Below are positions 23,801 to 35,600 of a stretch of DNA of 64,000 bases, piece after piece. The notes under the pieces were generated by a model. The model saw nothing but the letters and a program-made list of their open reading frames with translations, ran no database searches and was not told the origin of the DNA. The stretch lies in contig NC_135176.1 in the NCBI RefSeq assembly GCF_041146795.1, forward strand, positions 24,487,286 to 24,551,285, given 5' to 3'. Source of the DNA: Maylandia zebra (taxonomy: Eukaryota > Chordata > Actinopteri > Cichliformes > Cichlidae). The translations under genes and the position numbers were made by a program. Each line of letters begins with the position of its first letter. The first letter of the stretch is position 1.

Positions 23801-26413
23801 CCGAATGACGAATTAGCGCTTCCAGTCAGAGACTGAGGCTACGTCCACACGTACACGGGTATTTTTGAAAACGGAGATTTTCCGTTTTCGTTTTAAAAAA
23901 ATAATCCCGTCCACACATAAAGGCAGAAATGAAGGAAAACGCTGCTATGAACATGCCAAAGCAGCAGGTGGCGCTAGATTCCTAACCGTGCAGAAATGTT
24001 GGCCAATCAGAAGTCTAGAAGCCTCGGTGGGAAAAAGTAAACAAAGCTGGGGCATAGAAGCAGACCCGAGTCGTATGTGTGGAGGGACAGTAACTGTGTG
24101 TATATGTAAGCATTTAAACACTGCAGAGAGTAGAATTAACAGTAACAGTATTGTAGAAATTCATTTCACCGAAACAATAACGTGGCGCACAGTGTGACGC
24201 ATGCACCAGTTTATTGTATTTCCAGACTTGCTTTCGGCACAATTTACAGTGCACGCTACTCTATTTTTTGTCAGACTTGAAATAGCCGAAATACCTTCAC
24301 ACTACGGAACTTCTATGGCTCTTCTGTTCGACAATCTCTCCGGCATTGGAACCATCATCTGTTTTCTCTTCGGTCACGCGCAGTTGATTTTTCTAGTCGG
24401 CACACTCATTTCCTCCATTACGCGCTGGCTGCTTCCCAAACAAACACACGTGCGGCTTGGCACTTGTGCTGTACGTAACAAGTCACGTGACGTGACGCTG
24501 CGGCTGTGATTGGTTCGGCTCTGCGCTACTTAATTTGGATTGGCTGACCTTTTTTTTTTTTTTTTTTGAGGACAAGAGCGGCGAGGTCTATCGCGATAGC
24601 TTAATTTCTCTATCGAGTAAAAGTTATATCGCGATACATATCGTTATCGTTCTATCGCCCAGCTCTACGTTACAGTTACCGTTTAAAAGGGTGGTATTCA
24701 GAATACAGTTACTTTGTTGAAATAAATGGATTACACTGCGGTACTTTCCTGTTTCATTTTGTCGCGGGTCAGGACTGTTTGGGTTTTGTTTGACAGCTAC
24801 GTTCTGTTGATCCAGGTGGCAGCGTTACGGTTGCCATGGTTACAGGGCGACGCTCTCTCTCTCTGCGACTGTGTGTTTCCTGGGTGAGAGAGCGCCTTTT
24901 CGTTGTTGTTGTTGTTGTTGTGCTAAGCTAACAGGCAGAATGCTACAAGCATAGCTCTAAAGAATGTAGCATCATGGGCAGTGTAGTCCGTGCTGCAGGG
25001 AGAATGGACTGCCATACACGTTATGGGTCTGTGAGCTCGAGGAGGGAGAGAGAAAAAGGGGAGTGGAAAGGTACGAGTTGTCATCGAGGAAAAACGGGAG
25101 CTGGAAGCATGTAAATATAATAATAACCACTTCAGCCAAGAAGAGTGCCTGACGAGCCCAGTTGTAAGTAAGCTATTAAGACTCGACTGTACACCGTGTT
25201 CGTGTTTTCCTCCGAAAACAATAAGTTCCGTTGGAGCAGTCTTTCAACGCCTCTCTCTGTCTGTCGCAAGAAAAGTTGACCCACACAACAAAGTAAAGCT
25301 AGTTTTCGGCTACGAGCCGACAGGGACCCCGCCGTTTTAGTCAGAGGTCCCTTTACTACAGTTCAGAGTCGCGGACCTTCAGTAATAGTAATAAATCACA
25401 CAGCAATAGTACATTCACGTTGTTGTAAAAAGCATGATAATATATTAAGTAATCCAAAGTATTCAGAATACGTTACTGTCATTGAGTAACGTAACGGAAT
25501 ACGTTACAGAATACATTTTGGGGCATGTATTCTGTATTCTGTAATGGAATACATTTTAAAAGTAACCTTCCCAACACTGACTGTAACATAGCTGAAATGC
25601 ATTGACTCATAATTACCATTTAACAATACAAACAGAGGCTACAGTTTCACACACCAAAACAAATCGCTATCCTAATAAGGTCACAAAGATAAAAGATAAG
25701 ATAAGATAAGATAAATTAGTCCCACACGTGGGGAATTTGTTTTGTTACAGCAGAAAGTGGACAGTGCAAAGTTACATAGAAAAATTAGAAAAACACTGGA
25801 ATAAGATAATGATAATAATATGATCTTTCTCTCAGTGTTTAGGTATGAACACAAAACTGACAACACAAAGCAATGATGAACACCAGCACAAAGACACTTC
25901 AAAGTGATCAACACAGTAATTCTATTGTTGAAACGGAGGCTGCAGCCTGTCTGCTCATCAGTTTGTTACCTTTGAAGTTTAGGGTCTGTCTGGCTGGGTG
26001 GGTTGGGGTCAGCAGTCACTCAGCTTTAACATCACCCTGCGTTCTTGGCTAGCTTAGCGTTAGCATGCTGTCTGACTAGATGCTTGCAAAGAGTCGAAGC
26101 TGTGTTAGCAACATAATGCAGGTGTTTATGTCCTAGATGGAGTTTCCAGTTTACCATTGCATTCTCATCCTATTGTGCAATAACAATAAAAGTAATGTCA
26201 TATCCACAATATAGACTGTGTCACTATTGGCAAGTGCAAGAACCGATAACTGGATCGATAGACAAGCAGACCAACAAGACTAACAGTTCCCAGTAGTCCA
26301 AGGAAATGGACAACTGGGAACCGGTTCTTGATTCCCATCCCTAGTTGGTACTCACCTAAAAACTGTAGTACGCTATTGAAACCGCTAGAAATCCACTCCA
26401 ATAGGAATGACAT
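17858..26413 (-). CDS. sar1b: Sar1 small GTPase, COPII coat initiator (complete CDS, six coding exons)
   Basis: Seen: coding exons on the minus strand at 26413-26356, 20695-20576, 20292-20227, 20042-19939, 18382-18251 and 17974-17858 join in frame with GT-AG introns into 198 codons plus TAA, the usual Sar1 length. Residues 1-20 form the N-terminal amphipathic segment that inserts in ER membrane. GLDNAGKT (32-39) is the P-loop. DLGGH (75-79) carries the catalytic His79. NKID (134-137) is the guanine-specificity motif. The protein ends WLSQYID. Known: Sar1, activated by the ER exchange factor Sec12, recruits Sec23/Sec24 and hydrolyses GTP with Sec23 as its GAP. Paralogue: the divergent neighbour sec24a matches human SAR1B-SEC24A synteny, so sar1b is preferred. 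Some residues (ALMTDETI, the WLSQYID end) recall human SAR1A and others ([11 protein letters not shown]) SAR1B. Family certain; paralogue likely. The intron between the first two coding exons (20696-26355) is full of transposons. Confidence 0.95.
22267..22291 (+). repeat. 25-base A run with a repeat-like flank
   Basis: A pure A tract follows CAGGGCTGGACTGGGAC (22252), which resembles the end of a dispersed DNA repeat. The possible far end near 22570 (CCCGCCCCTG) shows no matching duplication. Confidence 0.8.
22823..23131 (-). pseudogene. Reverse-transcriptase fragment of a non-LTR retrotransposon
   Basis: A 102-codon minus-strand frame contains [16 protein letters not shown] and [20 protein letters not shown], matching the reverse-transcriptase palm leading up to the catalytic FADD. 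It ends before FADD (ISSLLITF). The remnant lies in a sar1b intron. The exact LINE clade is not determined. Confidence 0.75.
23209..25579. mobile_element. hAT-type DNA transposon (outer element of a nested pair)
   Basis: The ends CAGTGTTGGGGAGTAACGG and CAGTGTTGGGAAGGTTACT (as complement) are inverted, and a perfect 8-base duplication ACTGTAAC flanks them (23201-23208, 25580-25587), as expected for hAT. No transposase frame is visible. It sits in the sar1b intron between the first two coding exons and was later split by another hAT. Confidence 0.88.
23290..24667. mobile_element. hAT-type element nested inside the hAT at 23209-25579
   Basis: Inverted ends TAGAGCTGGGCGATA/TATCGCCCAGCTCTA (one mismatch region) are flanked by a perfect 8-base duplication CGTTACAG (23282-23289, 24668-24675). 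The subterminal DNA is rich in CGATA. An internal segment from about 23837 begins GGCTACGTCCACACGTACAC, the start of yet another dispersed repeat that appears truncated. No coding capacity. Confidence 0.88.
25680..25830 (-). repeat. LINE 3'-end-like repeat with an AAGAT tail
   Basis: The tandem AAGATAAGATAAGATAAGAT is followed by TTAGTCCCACACGTGGGGAA, an arrangement I associate with reversed 3' ends of fish Rex1/L2-type LINEs. The extent to the right is uncertain. Confidence 0.5.
26233..26345. repeat. Small interspersed repeat next to the sar1b exon donor
   Basis: Read on minus, the segment runs from GGGATGGGAATCAAGAACCGG to near TATCGGTTCTTGC, giving short inverted-looking ends of a MITE-like repeat. 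It begins about ten bases downstream of the GTGAGT donor of the first coding sar1b exon. No target-site duplication was resolved. Confidence 0.4.
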
Positions 26414-28203
26414 ATCCGGAGCTGTTGAATCCTGAAAAACAACCCCACCCCCCAAAAAAAGAGGATTCAAAACAAAGGAAAGAACAAATTAATTCACAGA
26501 GAAGGGTATTTTTCCCCCTTTGGACTGATAAGTGCTGTAAAGTGAAGCAAAATTTTTAAATATTTAAAGAAAATATCTTATCTGATTCAACAGTACTTTT
26601 CAAATTTTATAAGTTGTAAAATTGTGATTTTTTTTTTTTTTTTTAAAATAGGGCAAAAACCAACTTGCCAAAGTATCTGAAAATATTAAGTGATAAACAC
26701 AATTAAAGGGTAACACATAACTTAAGAACTAAATATGCCAGTTGCATCAACCTATCACACAGATACTAGCAACTGCTGATAAGAACAGTGAGTGCCTTTC
26801 TACAGCCAATGATTATCTTGTTCCAGAAGGACAGGAGATTCAGAACCCTGATCACATACCATCTGACAGTTTCTTGACAGACAACATGAGCTTTAATCTG
26901 AAAATTATGCCGTCTAAGACGTTTAAATGGGGGTAGCCTAATTGTTTGTCCAATTAAAAAAAAAATCCAAAATAAACAGACTCAGATAACTACTACAAGT
27001 ATGAAATCAATAGCAGTTTCTGTTGTGTAACAGATGTTTTTTTTTCTTCTTTTTTTCTGGGTAAGACACATTTTTACAGTCTTCATTTTTTATTTCTACT
27101 TCATATAAGCTTCTTTGCCTCCCATTTAAGTGACCCAATCAAATATGTGAGAGCTATGCTTATGACATTCAATAAAAGGGAGGACAGAAAAAGCAAACAT
27201 CCCCTCTCCAATAAGAAGTTTTTGCACTCCATTTCCAACTTCATCTCATTTTTCAATCCTCTGCACACTGATCACAGCAAGGTAAGCTGGTACAGACCTC
27301 TGGCCCCAATTACGTAACATGAAAACAACTCCAGGGCTAAAGTATAAGGCTGACAAAGGTCAAGATCATGCAAATACAGCTGAACTACACGTCAGCTGGT
27401 GCCACACTGTGGACCGATATGCTCCCATGCCTGCCTCAGTGACTGTAAAATATTCGGCAAGCAAAAGATGCATGTGGCCATAAAAAGCTTGCCTGAAGTC
27501 TGCTGCCTTACTCTGTTTCAACTGCATTTGGCGGTGTCGTTTACAAGATGTGCAAACTGATCATCAAGCATGACCAACTGCTACTACTAGGGTCTGAAAT
27601 GAAAAGCCAAATGCCAACAGATCTTCTGTTTGGTCGGTAAATCTCAGAAGACTTTCTGACACACTGACGGGTAAATATATGCCCTAAAAAATACACATGA
27701 ACAACTTTAAAAGACTATGCTGACGCTCTACTACATTTTGCTGTTGTTGACTTGCTCTGTCATTTGCCGTCTGTCTCAGAGTCCAATGAACAATGACAAT
27801 ATTCTAACAAGAGAACAAGAGCTCACCCAAACCAAACGGTAGCCCTAAGAAAGACACAGACACTATCAAAATAAAGGGAAAATAGGAATGGGTCTTTAGA
27901 GTAAACAAATAAAAATGTAATGCAAACATGAAGGTGAATTACTCTGATCAAATTGATTATCCATGAAGAAGGTTTCCGAACCATTACAGCCTTCTTTTTT
28001 CCTCATAAAGGGCCTCTAGGACGAATGGTCCCCACTTAAGATGTCAACGTTACCTGTGTTATCTTAACAGAAGTTTATGAATTTTCCTGGCCATCTAATA
28101 GACAACAAGATTCCTTAAAAGAACACCCCCTAAGAAACAACTTCTTAAAAATCCATTCTCATGTCATACGATTGAGGAAAAGGCAAAAACTATTAGGTGG
28201 GCC

Positions 28204-28882
28204 TAGGGCTGTGCGATATGACCAAAATCTCATATCCCGATATAAAACATCTATCATCCGATAACGATATAAATCACAAAAATGTAACATTTTCTGTAAA
28301 TTCTGTGAATCTCGGGTAGCTGAAGTGTTTCTAGCTGGGCGTCATATATCTGGAGTCGAGTGTTTTACCGATGCATGAAACTACACATTTTTAGACATAG
28401 GTTGTAACAGCCGCCGTTTTCTTTGCAGCGTGCTGCAGGGAAAAGCCTGTTCTAACGTTTGAGTCTAAGGTTTATTTTTTAGCACCTGACGGCTCTTTTT
28501 TGCTTCTCATTGGTAAATACTCTGCATACTATTTTACGTGATTCAGTTTATTTTGAAAAGTCTCAACAGGATCTTGAGCTTTATTGAGAAAGGTTTATGT
28601 GGAAAATAAACAAGCAGACGCGATGGTTTTACCATCATTGTTGCTGATGACAATGCATAAAAACAGGCGCTTGTCCGTCCATAGTGTGGTTATATTAAAT
28701 ATAAGAGAAAGAGAGAACTTTAAGAAATGAATATAGCCACTACAGTGACCATCAAAACGATGAAAAAATATTGCCATAAACAGTTTATTTTGCAACACCA
28801 CGAAACAAATGATAGCGTAAAATGAAACGATAGACGTTTTTATGTCGTCATCCGATATATATCCTTATATCGTACAGCCCTA
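28204..28882. mobile_element. Non-autonomous hAT element (679 bases)
   Basis: Inverted ends TAGGGCTGTGCGATAT and its near-complement bound the element. A perfect 8-base duplication GGTGGGCC (28196-28203, 28883-28890) flanks it. CGATA motifs lie inside both ends. It is in the first intron of sar1b and has no coding frame. Confidence 0.9.
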
Positions 28883-29081
28883 GGTGGGCCCCAAACTTTT
28901 CACATACATTAAGTTTTTTTTGTTAGTTTGATTTATTTTTTTACTTTTAAATATGCTCAGTAAAATTTTGTGCTCAATTGCTCAGTACTTTGAGAAATTA
29001 TGTTTTGAAATTAGTTGTTACATATATTAAAATAGTTATGCTACAAATGTTCGCTTTTGCAAAGTTATGTGAAACAACAAA

Positions 29082-29190
29082 TGGTAAATGGCCTGTATTT
29101 ATATAGCGCTTTTACTAGTCCCTAAGGACCCCAAAGCGCTTTACATATCCAGTCATCCACCCATTCACACACACATTCACACACTGGCAA
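29082..29190 (-). mobile_element. 5'-truncated SINE tail
   Basis: TGGTAAATGGCCTGTATTTA followed by AGCGCTTTTACTAGTCCCTA and CCCCAAAGCGCTTTACATAT is the reverse of the 3' part of the tRNA-derived SINE whose split copy lies at 37010-44982. The tRNA-like head is absent. Confidence 0.75.
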
Positions 29191-29836
29191 CAAGGCAATT
29201 AATTTCATTGGCCACTATATTTTCTCTATATTTATTTGTCTCCTTTGCCTTGAACCTTTAACTTGTGACAACAAAAAAGATGACTTCGGGAACTCAAATG
29301 TGCCCTCAAAGAAAAACTCGTTATAACTAAGATGTCTAATATAATTAAATCTGACATTTAAATACACTGCAATAACGCTGAGTCAACATTAAATGGGTAA
29401 CAGGGGTGTCTTATCAAAAATCGTCACCCATGTGGACCGCTTACCTCAAACACTAACGTGATCTACCTCTTGAATTCCTAGTTCAGCGTGTTAGTAGCAA
29501 AGTGCTCATGTCTTAGATAAAGCCTATCAGAGCAGTGTGTTACCAAACTAAGATGGGGCACATTTTCTCCTCTGAGAAGATATGAATTATTATCACATTT
29601 AGGTTTCAGGCAGTACCTGTCAACTAACATAACACTGCGAAGACAACGAATGCGGTTTGACTCGGCTGTCAAAATCCCCGGGTTATAACAGCCAGTATAG
29701 ACGTAGCAGTGAAGTGAGCTAACCTTCAATATGACGGCTAATGTTACAGCAATTGATGGTCTCTGCCAGGTTACACTTCAGCCAAAAAACTACAACGAGG
29801 ACTGTATTTAAGAATGCCAACAAACCATGCCACGCT

Positions 29837-29860
29837 TATATATATATATATATATATATT
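29837..29860. repeat. (TA)n microsatellite
   Basis: A run of alternating TA in the first intron of sar1b. Confidence 0.95.
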
Positions 29861-30261
29861 GGTTAGGTATAGTTTGAAAAGAGAAGGCGAGGCCGGCTAA
29901 CCGGCTAGCAGGAAGCTTCTAGCTACGTGTCATATTCTCTATCACTTAGGCGACGTTGCATCGATGGCTACGTTAGCTAACTAGCAGTTAGCTACAAAAG
30001 CGGCTCTTCGACGTGCTAAAACCATGAAATTTGTGCAATACTCCGACTGTTTTTCAACTCTGAAATAAGCACCAATGTTTAAATAAATATGACAACGGGT
30101 CAAGTTAAATGTACACCTCACTCCCAGCACCGTAACAGTAAACTTGGTGTAAGAAATGCTAACGTAGCAACATTAGCAGCCGGGAGAAATTGCTAGCCTA
30201 GATGTCGAACGTTTACGGGACTCTTCAGATATCAAGTACATTAAACAAAAAAAAAACTTAC

Positions 30262-30480
30262 CCGTTATCTAGGTGTAGATTAATATAACAAGTATGTTCG
30301 CTCTAATACTCATGTAAATTGGTCACTTGCTCAAAAAAACCAGAGAGCCTGCAAAATGCCAGGTCCTTCTCTCCTCCTTCGTGTTTTGTTACTGAGCCAC
30401 GACACTGCAATGGCTGTCCAGCAACTCCCCGAAAACTCTGCCCTGCCGCTTCCTGTTTATGTTTCACAGTCATCTTTCCG
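30262..30480 (-). other. sar1b: Probable non-coding first exon (5' UTR) of sar1b
   Basis: On the minus strand a strong donor (GTAAGT at 30261-30256) follows a GC-richer stretch with ETS-like CGGAAR elements near 30430-30480. The next acceptor in a suitable position is the CAG at 26434-26432, 18 bases before the start codon at 26413. Vertebrate SAR1 genes usually have a non-coding first exon, so this is the likely one. The transcription start near 30,440-30,500 is inferred, not seen. Confidence 0.5.
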
Positions 30481-30499
30481 GCAGGGGAACTAAAATCTA

Positions 30500-32450
30500 G
30501 CTCCGCTCTGGATTTCTTTTTGTTTCAGAGCCAACATGGACATATTTTGCTCATTTTTTTAATTAAATAATTTTATCGGTGTATTAACGCGTGTGTGATG
30601 GTTTGCTCCAAGTTTTCATATTGTTATAGTCAAATAATCTCGTTAGGCAAGTCCATGTCAGCTCTGATATGACGAGATGTACTTTGTTTATCTCATATTT
30701 AGAAAATCATTTGTTTAAAGCAGTTCAAATTAATAGTAAAATAATAATAAGAAAGAAAGAAATGGAAAACTATACTAATAAAATCTTGCACTCCATTCAG
30801 GAGGTGCAGAAGATAGTCCTCCTGGGAACTGGTCACATTCTGAGGAGGACTTTATCCATCAAGTGAATCATCACATGATATCTCATAGTAGTTCTAAGTT
30901 GAAGGAATAAACTCAATATCACGAGTGAACAGAACAGGATTTTAAGGATGATAAAATATTAATATTAATAAAAATACCCGTCAAATACTTTCTCTACGAG
31001 GCAGGTGTATTTTATTATATTATTTATTATAGAGGGTGATGTGGTATGTAGCTGTACTTATGTCAGCAGAGCTTAATCACTCTGTTAGAGAAGGTGCTTT
31101 CTCTCGCGGTCTCTCTACAGTAACCGGTGCGGAGGGTGGTCCGGATTAATCCATGATGGGAACAGTTTGTTCAGTGATCTGCTCTCCAGCTTCAAAAGTG
31201 TTAAATTTGTAGCCAGTCACAGTGCCACCCTCCAGCAGACCACTGCGAAGTAATTGTGCTTGCACAACTGAGTAATAGAGAATCTCCATCATGTATCTGC
31301 ACACACTGAAGGATCTAATTTTTCTTATGAAACAGAGTCTGCTCATTTCATTTTTTTATACAGTTTTTGTGTTGGTCTTTCAGGTCAGACACCCACAACA
31401 CTAACATCATATCCCAAGATAGACACAGGTCATGTAGGATGTAATTATTTTGCAGATTATTTGAAATGTATAGGACTTGTAGACCATTTTTACATTCAGC
31501 AATTCTTATTTCATTTTATATTATAAGCACAAAATGTATAGGCTACATCATATTATGTGCATATGACTAGAAGGATAAAGTCCTGGCAAAAACGAAAAAA
31601 GAAAATTAACAAATTATAGTTAACTGACTTATTATTCTTAAAGTTTTGTTGTCACATTTCTGCATTTCTTGACAAAAATGGTCAAACATCTGATTTGGAG
31701 TTTGTCCACCAGTTCTTATTCATATGGAATTTCCCCAGTGATTAAAAAAAATAATGTACAAATGTATTCCCTTTGACTTTCTTATCACTTTAAAAACAAT
31801 GATGCTGGATTTTTCCCAGTTGCATGCAAGGACAAAACAAATAGCTCGGAATTCATAGAAGTTGTAAGGAAACTCAATGTCAAGTCTAAATGTTTCCAGT
31901 GCTTGACTGTTTAATCAAATGCAAAAAAGGTGAATTAAACTACATTAATCCTATTATAAAGATGAAGCTTATTCCCAACTAACCAAGGTTGTTTTTTCCA
32001 TACAGTTATGTCCAAAAGAATTCACCTGGGGACAAACTATAGCATATTCTTTTAGTGCTTTAACTTAGATTAGAGGATTCCACCATACGTTGGAAAAAGT
32101 ATCGCAGGTTGTATTTCACGTGCAATTAAATGAGCAGCTTCTCAAAAAATGCACAGTGATTGTCCATGAACTCGATGATGTTTCTAGTACACTGGAAAAT
32201 CCTGTGCACCGGAGGAAATGCCACGTGTAAATACTGCGCATGCCCGACAGTTTCTACGTTGATCCTGCTGGGTGATCCCAGCTTCCGGTGAAAGGGGAGA
32301 AGTGTCTGACACGATTACTCTGACCAGGCCCATCGTTACTCACCCGTAGATAGCCGAACGGGTTTTTTGATAATGGCGATGGGCTTGTAATCGTCAACAA
32401 GTCACCTAATCAACTTTTTTTTTGAGATAATAGGAGACGTCGCCGCGGAC
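30500..32450. promoter_or_regulatory. Divergent intergenic and promoter region between sar1b and sec24a
   Basis: About 2 kb separate the inferred start of sar1b (minus) from that of sec24a (plus). No open frame or recognisable transposon sits in it. Both edges have ETS-like core motifs (CCGGAA/TTCCGG, for example near 30478 and 32284), and an AATGGCG YY1-like site lies near 32373. No TATA box is evident at a suitable place. The promoter role is inferred from position. Sharing of elements between the genes is a hypothesis. Confidence 0.45.
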
Positions 32451-32512
32451 GACGCTTTGAGCAGGCTACGCGCCGTCAGAGCTACAGGTTTAAACGTTAC
32501 CCGCGACTGTCA

Positions 32513-32544
32513 GCCAGCTAGTTAGCCAGCTAGTTAGCCAGCTA
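32513..32544 (+). repeat. 12-base tandem repeat in the sec24a leader
   Basis: The unit GCCAGCTAGTTA is present about 2.7 times, 64-95 bases before the sec24a start codon. It contains AGCT palindromes. It is probably within the transcribed 5' UTR, though the transcription start is not known. Confidence 0.9.
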
Positions 32545-32607
32545 AAGTCGTAGCTAGCTTTTCGCCAACCAAGCACCTCTAAATTAGATCCTGGTGTCTG
32601 TTTCAAG

Positions 32608-32668
32608 ATGTCAACTGCGGGGTTCAATTCTCAGAATGGGACTGGGACAGGGCAAACATACGCAAATG
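32608..32668 (+). CDS. sec24a: sec24a exon 1: start codon and first 20 residues
   Basis: The ATG at 32608 opens MSTAGFNSQNGTGTGQTYAN and the exon ends in phase 1 at a GTGAGT donor. The QNG...YxNGP pattern continued into exon 2 resembles the start of vertebrate SEC24A, which supports this start. The leader upstream (about 32,450-32,607) is GC-rich and holds a 12-base tandem repeat. Confidence 0.85.
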
Positions 32669-35600
32669 GTGAGTAACTTTTATTAAATATATTTACTTCA
32701 ACGCGAAGTAGCTAACCGCTAACTGGCTTTTCGGTAGTCACAAACGAGCACTAGCGGCACTTCTTGGATCTTGTGTCTGATGCTAGTTGTTAGCTAACTG
32801 ACTTGCTTAGTAACACTGTAACGATAGGTGGCTAAGTAGGGGCGACCTGTCAGGTGTAGAGCTGAGGTTAATCTTGATCTATGCTACCATGATGACTTAA
32901 CGTGACCAAAATAGTTTCTTTCTTTAAGTTACGCTATACATACACATTTAGTTAGTGTTTGAATGTTTGCTACTTTTCCCTTGTCGAGGTGGCAGCCCAA
33001 CAGGTTGATTATAGGACTCATCAGGCACCATACAATTATAGAGACAGGTGTTCAATTGTCCGACCTTTCTCCACACAACATAATATAATATACGTAGATA
33101 TAATGCGAGCTCGTTGATAACTTGAAAAGTAATTGTTTTTTTCCTTTCATGCTGCTGGATTTGTCTGAACCTTTTTTCCCTTCCTTTTTTTTTTTTTTTT
33201 TAAACTCCCGATGTAGTTTTAGTGGCAGTGAATAAATACATTTGCTTGTTTACTAGTTCTTTCACTGTTGTGCAATACGGATTTTCAGCTGGCTTAAAAG
33301 CTCTGGCTTGTCTGCGTCCTGCGTTTTTCTGTACATGTGGCACGTTGGGGACCATCCAAATATGTTAAAGCAAAGCAGCCTGAAACAGATAAATGTCTTA
33401 ATTTCAGGTTATTCATATCTTTTTATGGTTTTCCAGTGGAGTACTGATATTTCACAATCAAATTAGTCTGCACTTGAAATAACTTTCTTGTTCTGTGCAG
33501 ACAACAGCATCCCTAGGTCATAATACCTCAGCTCCAATTCAAAAGTTGTAAATGAGTACACGTGATTTTGGTCATTTTAATATAGCATTGTTTTTTTCCT
33601 TTCTTTTTCTTTTTTCTAATTGCAGTTCAGTTAAAAATACAGCAGTGGAAAATAAACAATGCCAATTACCAACAAGAAAAAAACCCATCAAGCACATCAA
33701 TAAAGCTGGGTGGCATGACTTGAATAATATTTGTTATCCTGGGTTATCTTTATGCAAATGAAATGTTAATGTGTGAATATGGATCTTTGTTTAAAAAATG
33801 TTTCCATATATCAGGTGTAATTCCCATCACTTATGAATGGACAGAAATGTCATATTATAATGCTAAGCTTCGTGTATAAAGACTAAAGGCAGTTATAAGG
33901 AAACTGTCCATTACAAGCCCCTGCATATGCTCATAGGTGAGGGTGTGGTTTTTGTGTGTGTGTGTGTTTTGTTGTTGTTGGGTTTTTTTCTTGACTGATT
34001 TATATTTTATTCGGTATCATTATCATATACCCAGTTTTTGTTAAAGCCAGAAGTTGCAGTGGACTAGACTCAAAAGGCTTTCCTGACTGCCTTACTAGTA
34101 TTCAAGTTAAAGCTGACAGTCTGCGCTGTCTCTGTATCTTTGGTTCATTTTCTTGTCTTGAGTATTAGTATTTCTGGCAGCACAGGGTTGAACTTCTGAA
34201 GACAATTTAGTAATAATTTCATTACAGCACTTACCCATGGGCATTCTCCCATTTAAACTGAAATTATTAGTTTTGTGTTTGGAGTTAAACAGCGCCAGTA
34301 CATTAACAGCCTCACTATTTGAACTTGCTGTCATAAAGTGGTCTTTAGAGCTGCTTTCATTATCTTAATCATTGTAATGCATATTTACACCCTCAAGTCT
34401 AGATTCACATGGGTTGTATTTTCCTACTCTGTAAGTGAAGTTTTTCTTGTTTTACCATTAGATGCTTTTTGTTTTTTTACTGGAGTGAAAGGTCTGATAT
34501 CACACTCGGCACTTTATGATTTCTGATTTTCTTAGAATTTCCCTGCTCTTAGAAAGGGCATAGATGACTGGATTATGTTCCGTCATCTATCTTTGCATGT
34601 TGAGAAAAGTTTTCTAATCCCTTTTCACTCTGCTGACTTAGCTCTGCTGTCAGTTATAAAGTAAAGGAATAAATGCATAGTAGTGAAACTGCTTGCATTA
34701 CATAATCGTTTTGGCCACAAATGGCATCACATTGATGCTGCAAATTAAAGTGTGCTGATTAGATCATTCTTGGTAGTTTTTGTCCTGCTTTCCTTCCTTC
34801 TTCCTTATAACTATTTAGAATTTGACAACTGTTTCCTGTTCATAACAAGATCTTACATCGCCTATTGTTATTAATGTTTGACACTCTTGAAACTGAGATG
34901 TTTGTGTTACATTTTTAGCCTAGTATCTGCACAGTAAACACAGCATTTTAATGGTGCACAGGTGTCAGCTTTTATCACTGCTGTGTTCAGTAAGTAAGCC
35001 TGAAACCCACTGTCACTGAGGGAAAATCACAACAAATTAAATCCAAGTAAAGAGATTACTCCTCTGGGCTGTCGGCTCATTGGTCATTTGATGCATCCGT
35101 GTAGTTTTCACTGCCAGCACTGTGCCATCTGTTTTTCATATAAAAACATTTAAAGCAAGTGGATTGCCTTAATTAAAATGCACTTGAATCACAAAAAATA
35201 GCCCCTAGCTTGAAATCTATAACATTGCTGGTTACATCTCTCTGTAACGCTAAAGGCTTTACTGCTTTTGAACCGAAGGCTAAATTTCAGATATAACTCT
35301 TATCCTACATGACAATACTGTTATTTAAAGAGCTGCAGCCATTGTGAAATGTTGGCGAGTAGTCAGGCAGATCTTTTCCCCTAAACAAAGGGATTGAAAT
35401 AAGAGTTTTTATAAAAAAATAAAATTGACATAAAATTAACCAGAGAATTAAATGATTTTCATGTCTGATTTTAATTACTCAAAGAGGAAACTGTGAGAAA
35501 AATGTATTAACATGTCTGTATTTATCCTCCTCTGGTCTCCAGGTCCATCACAGAATCCTGTTGCCCTCCAGCAGCTACCAGGGGTTAGTTATGGGATGAC

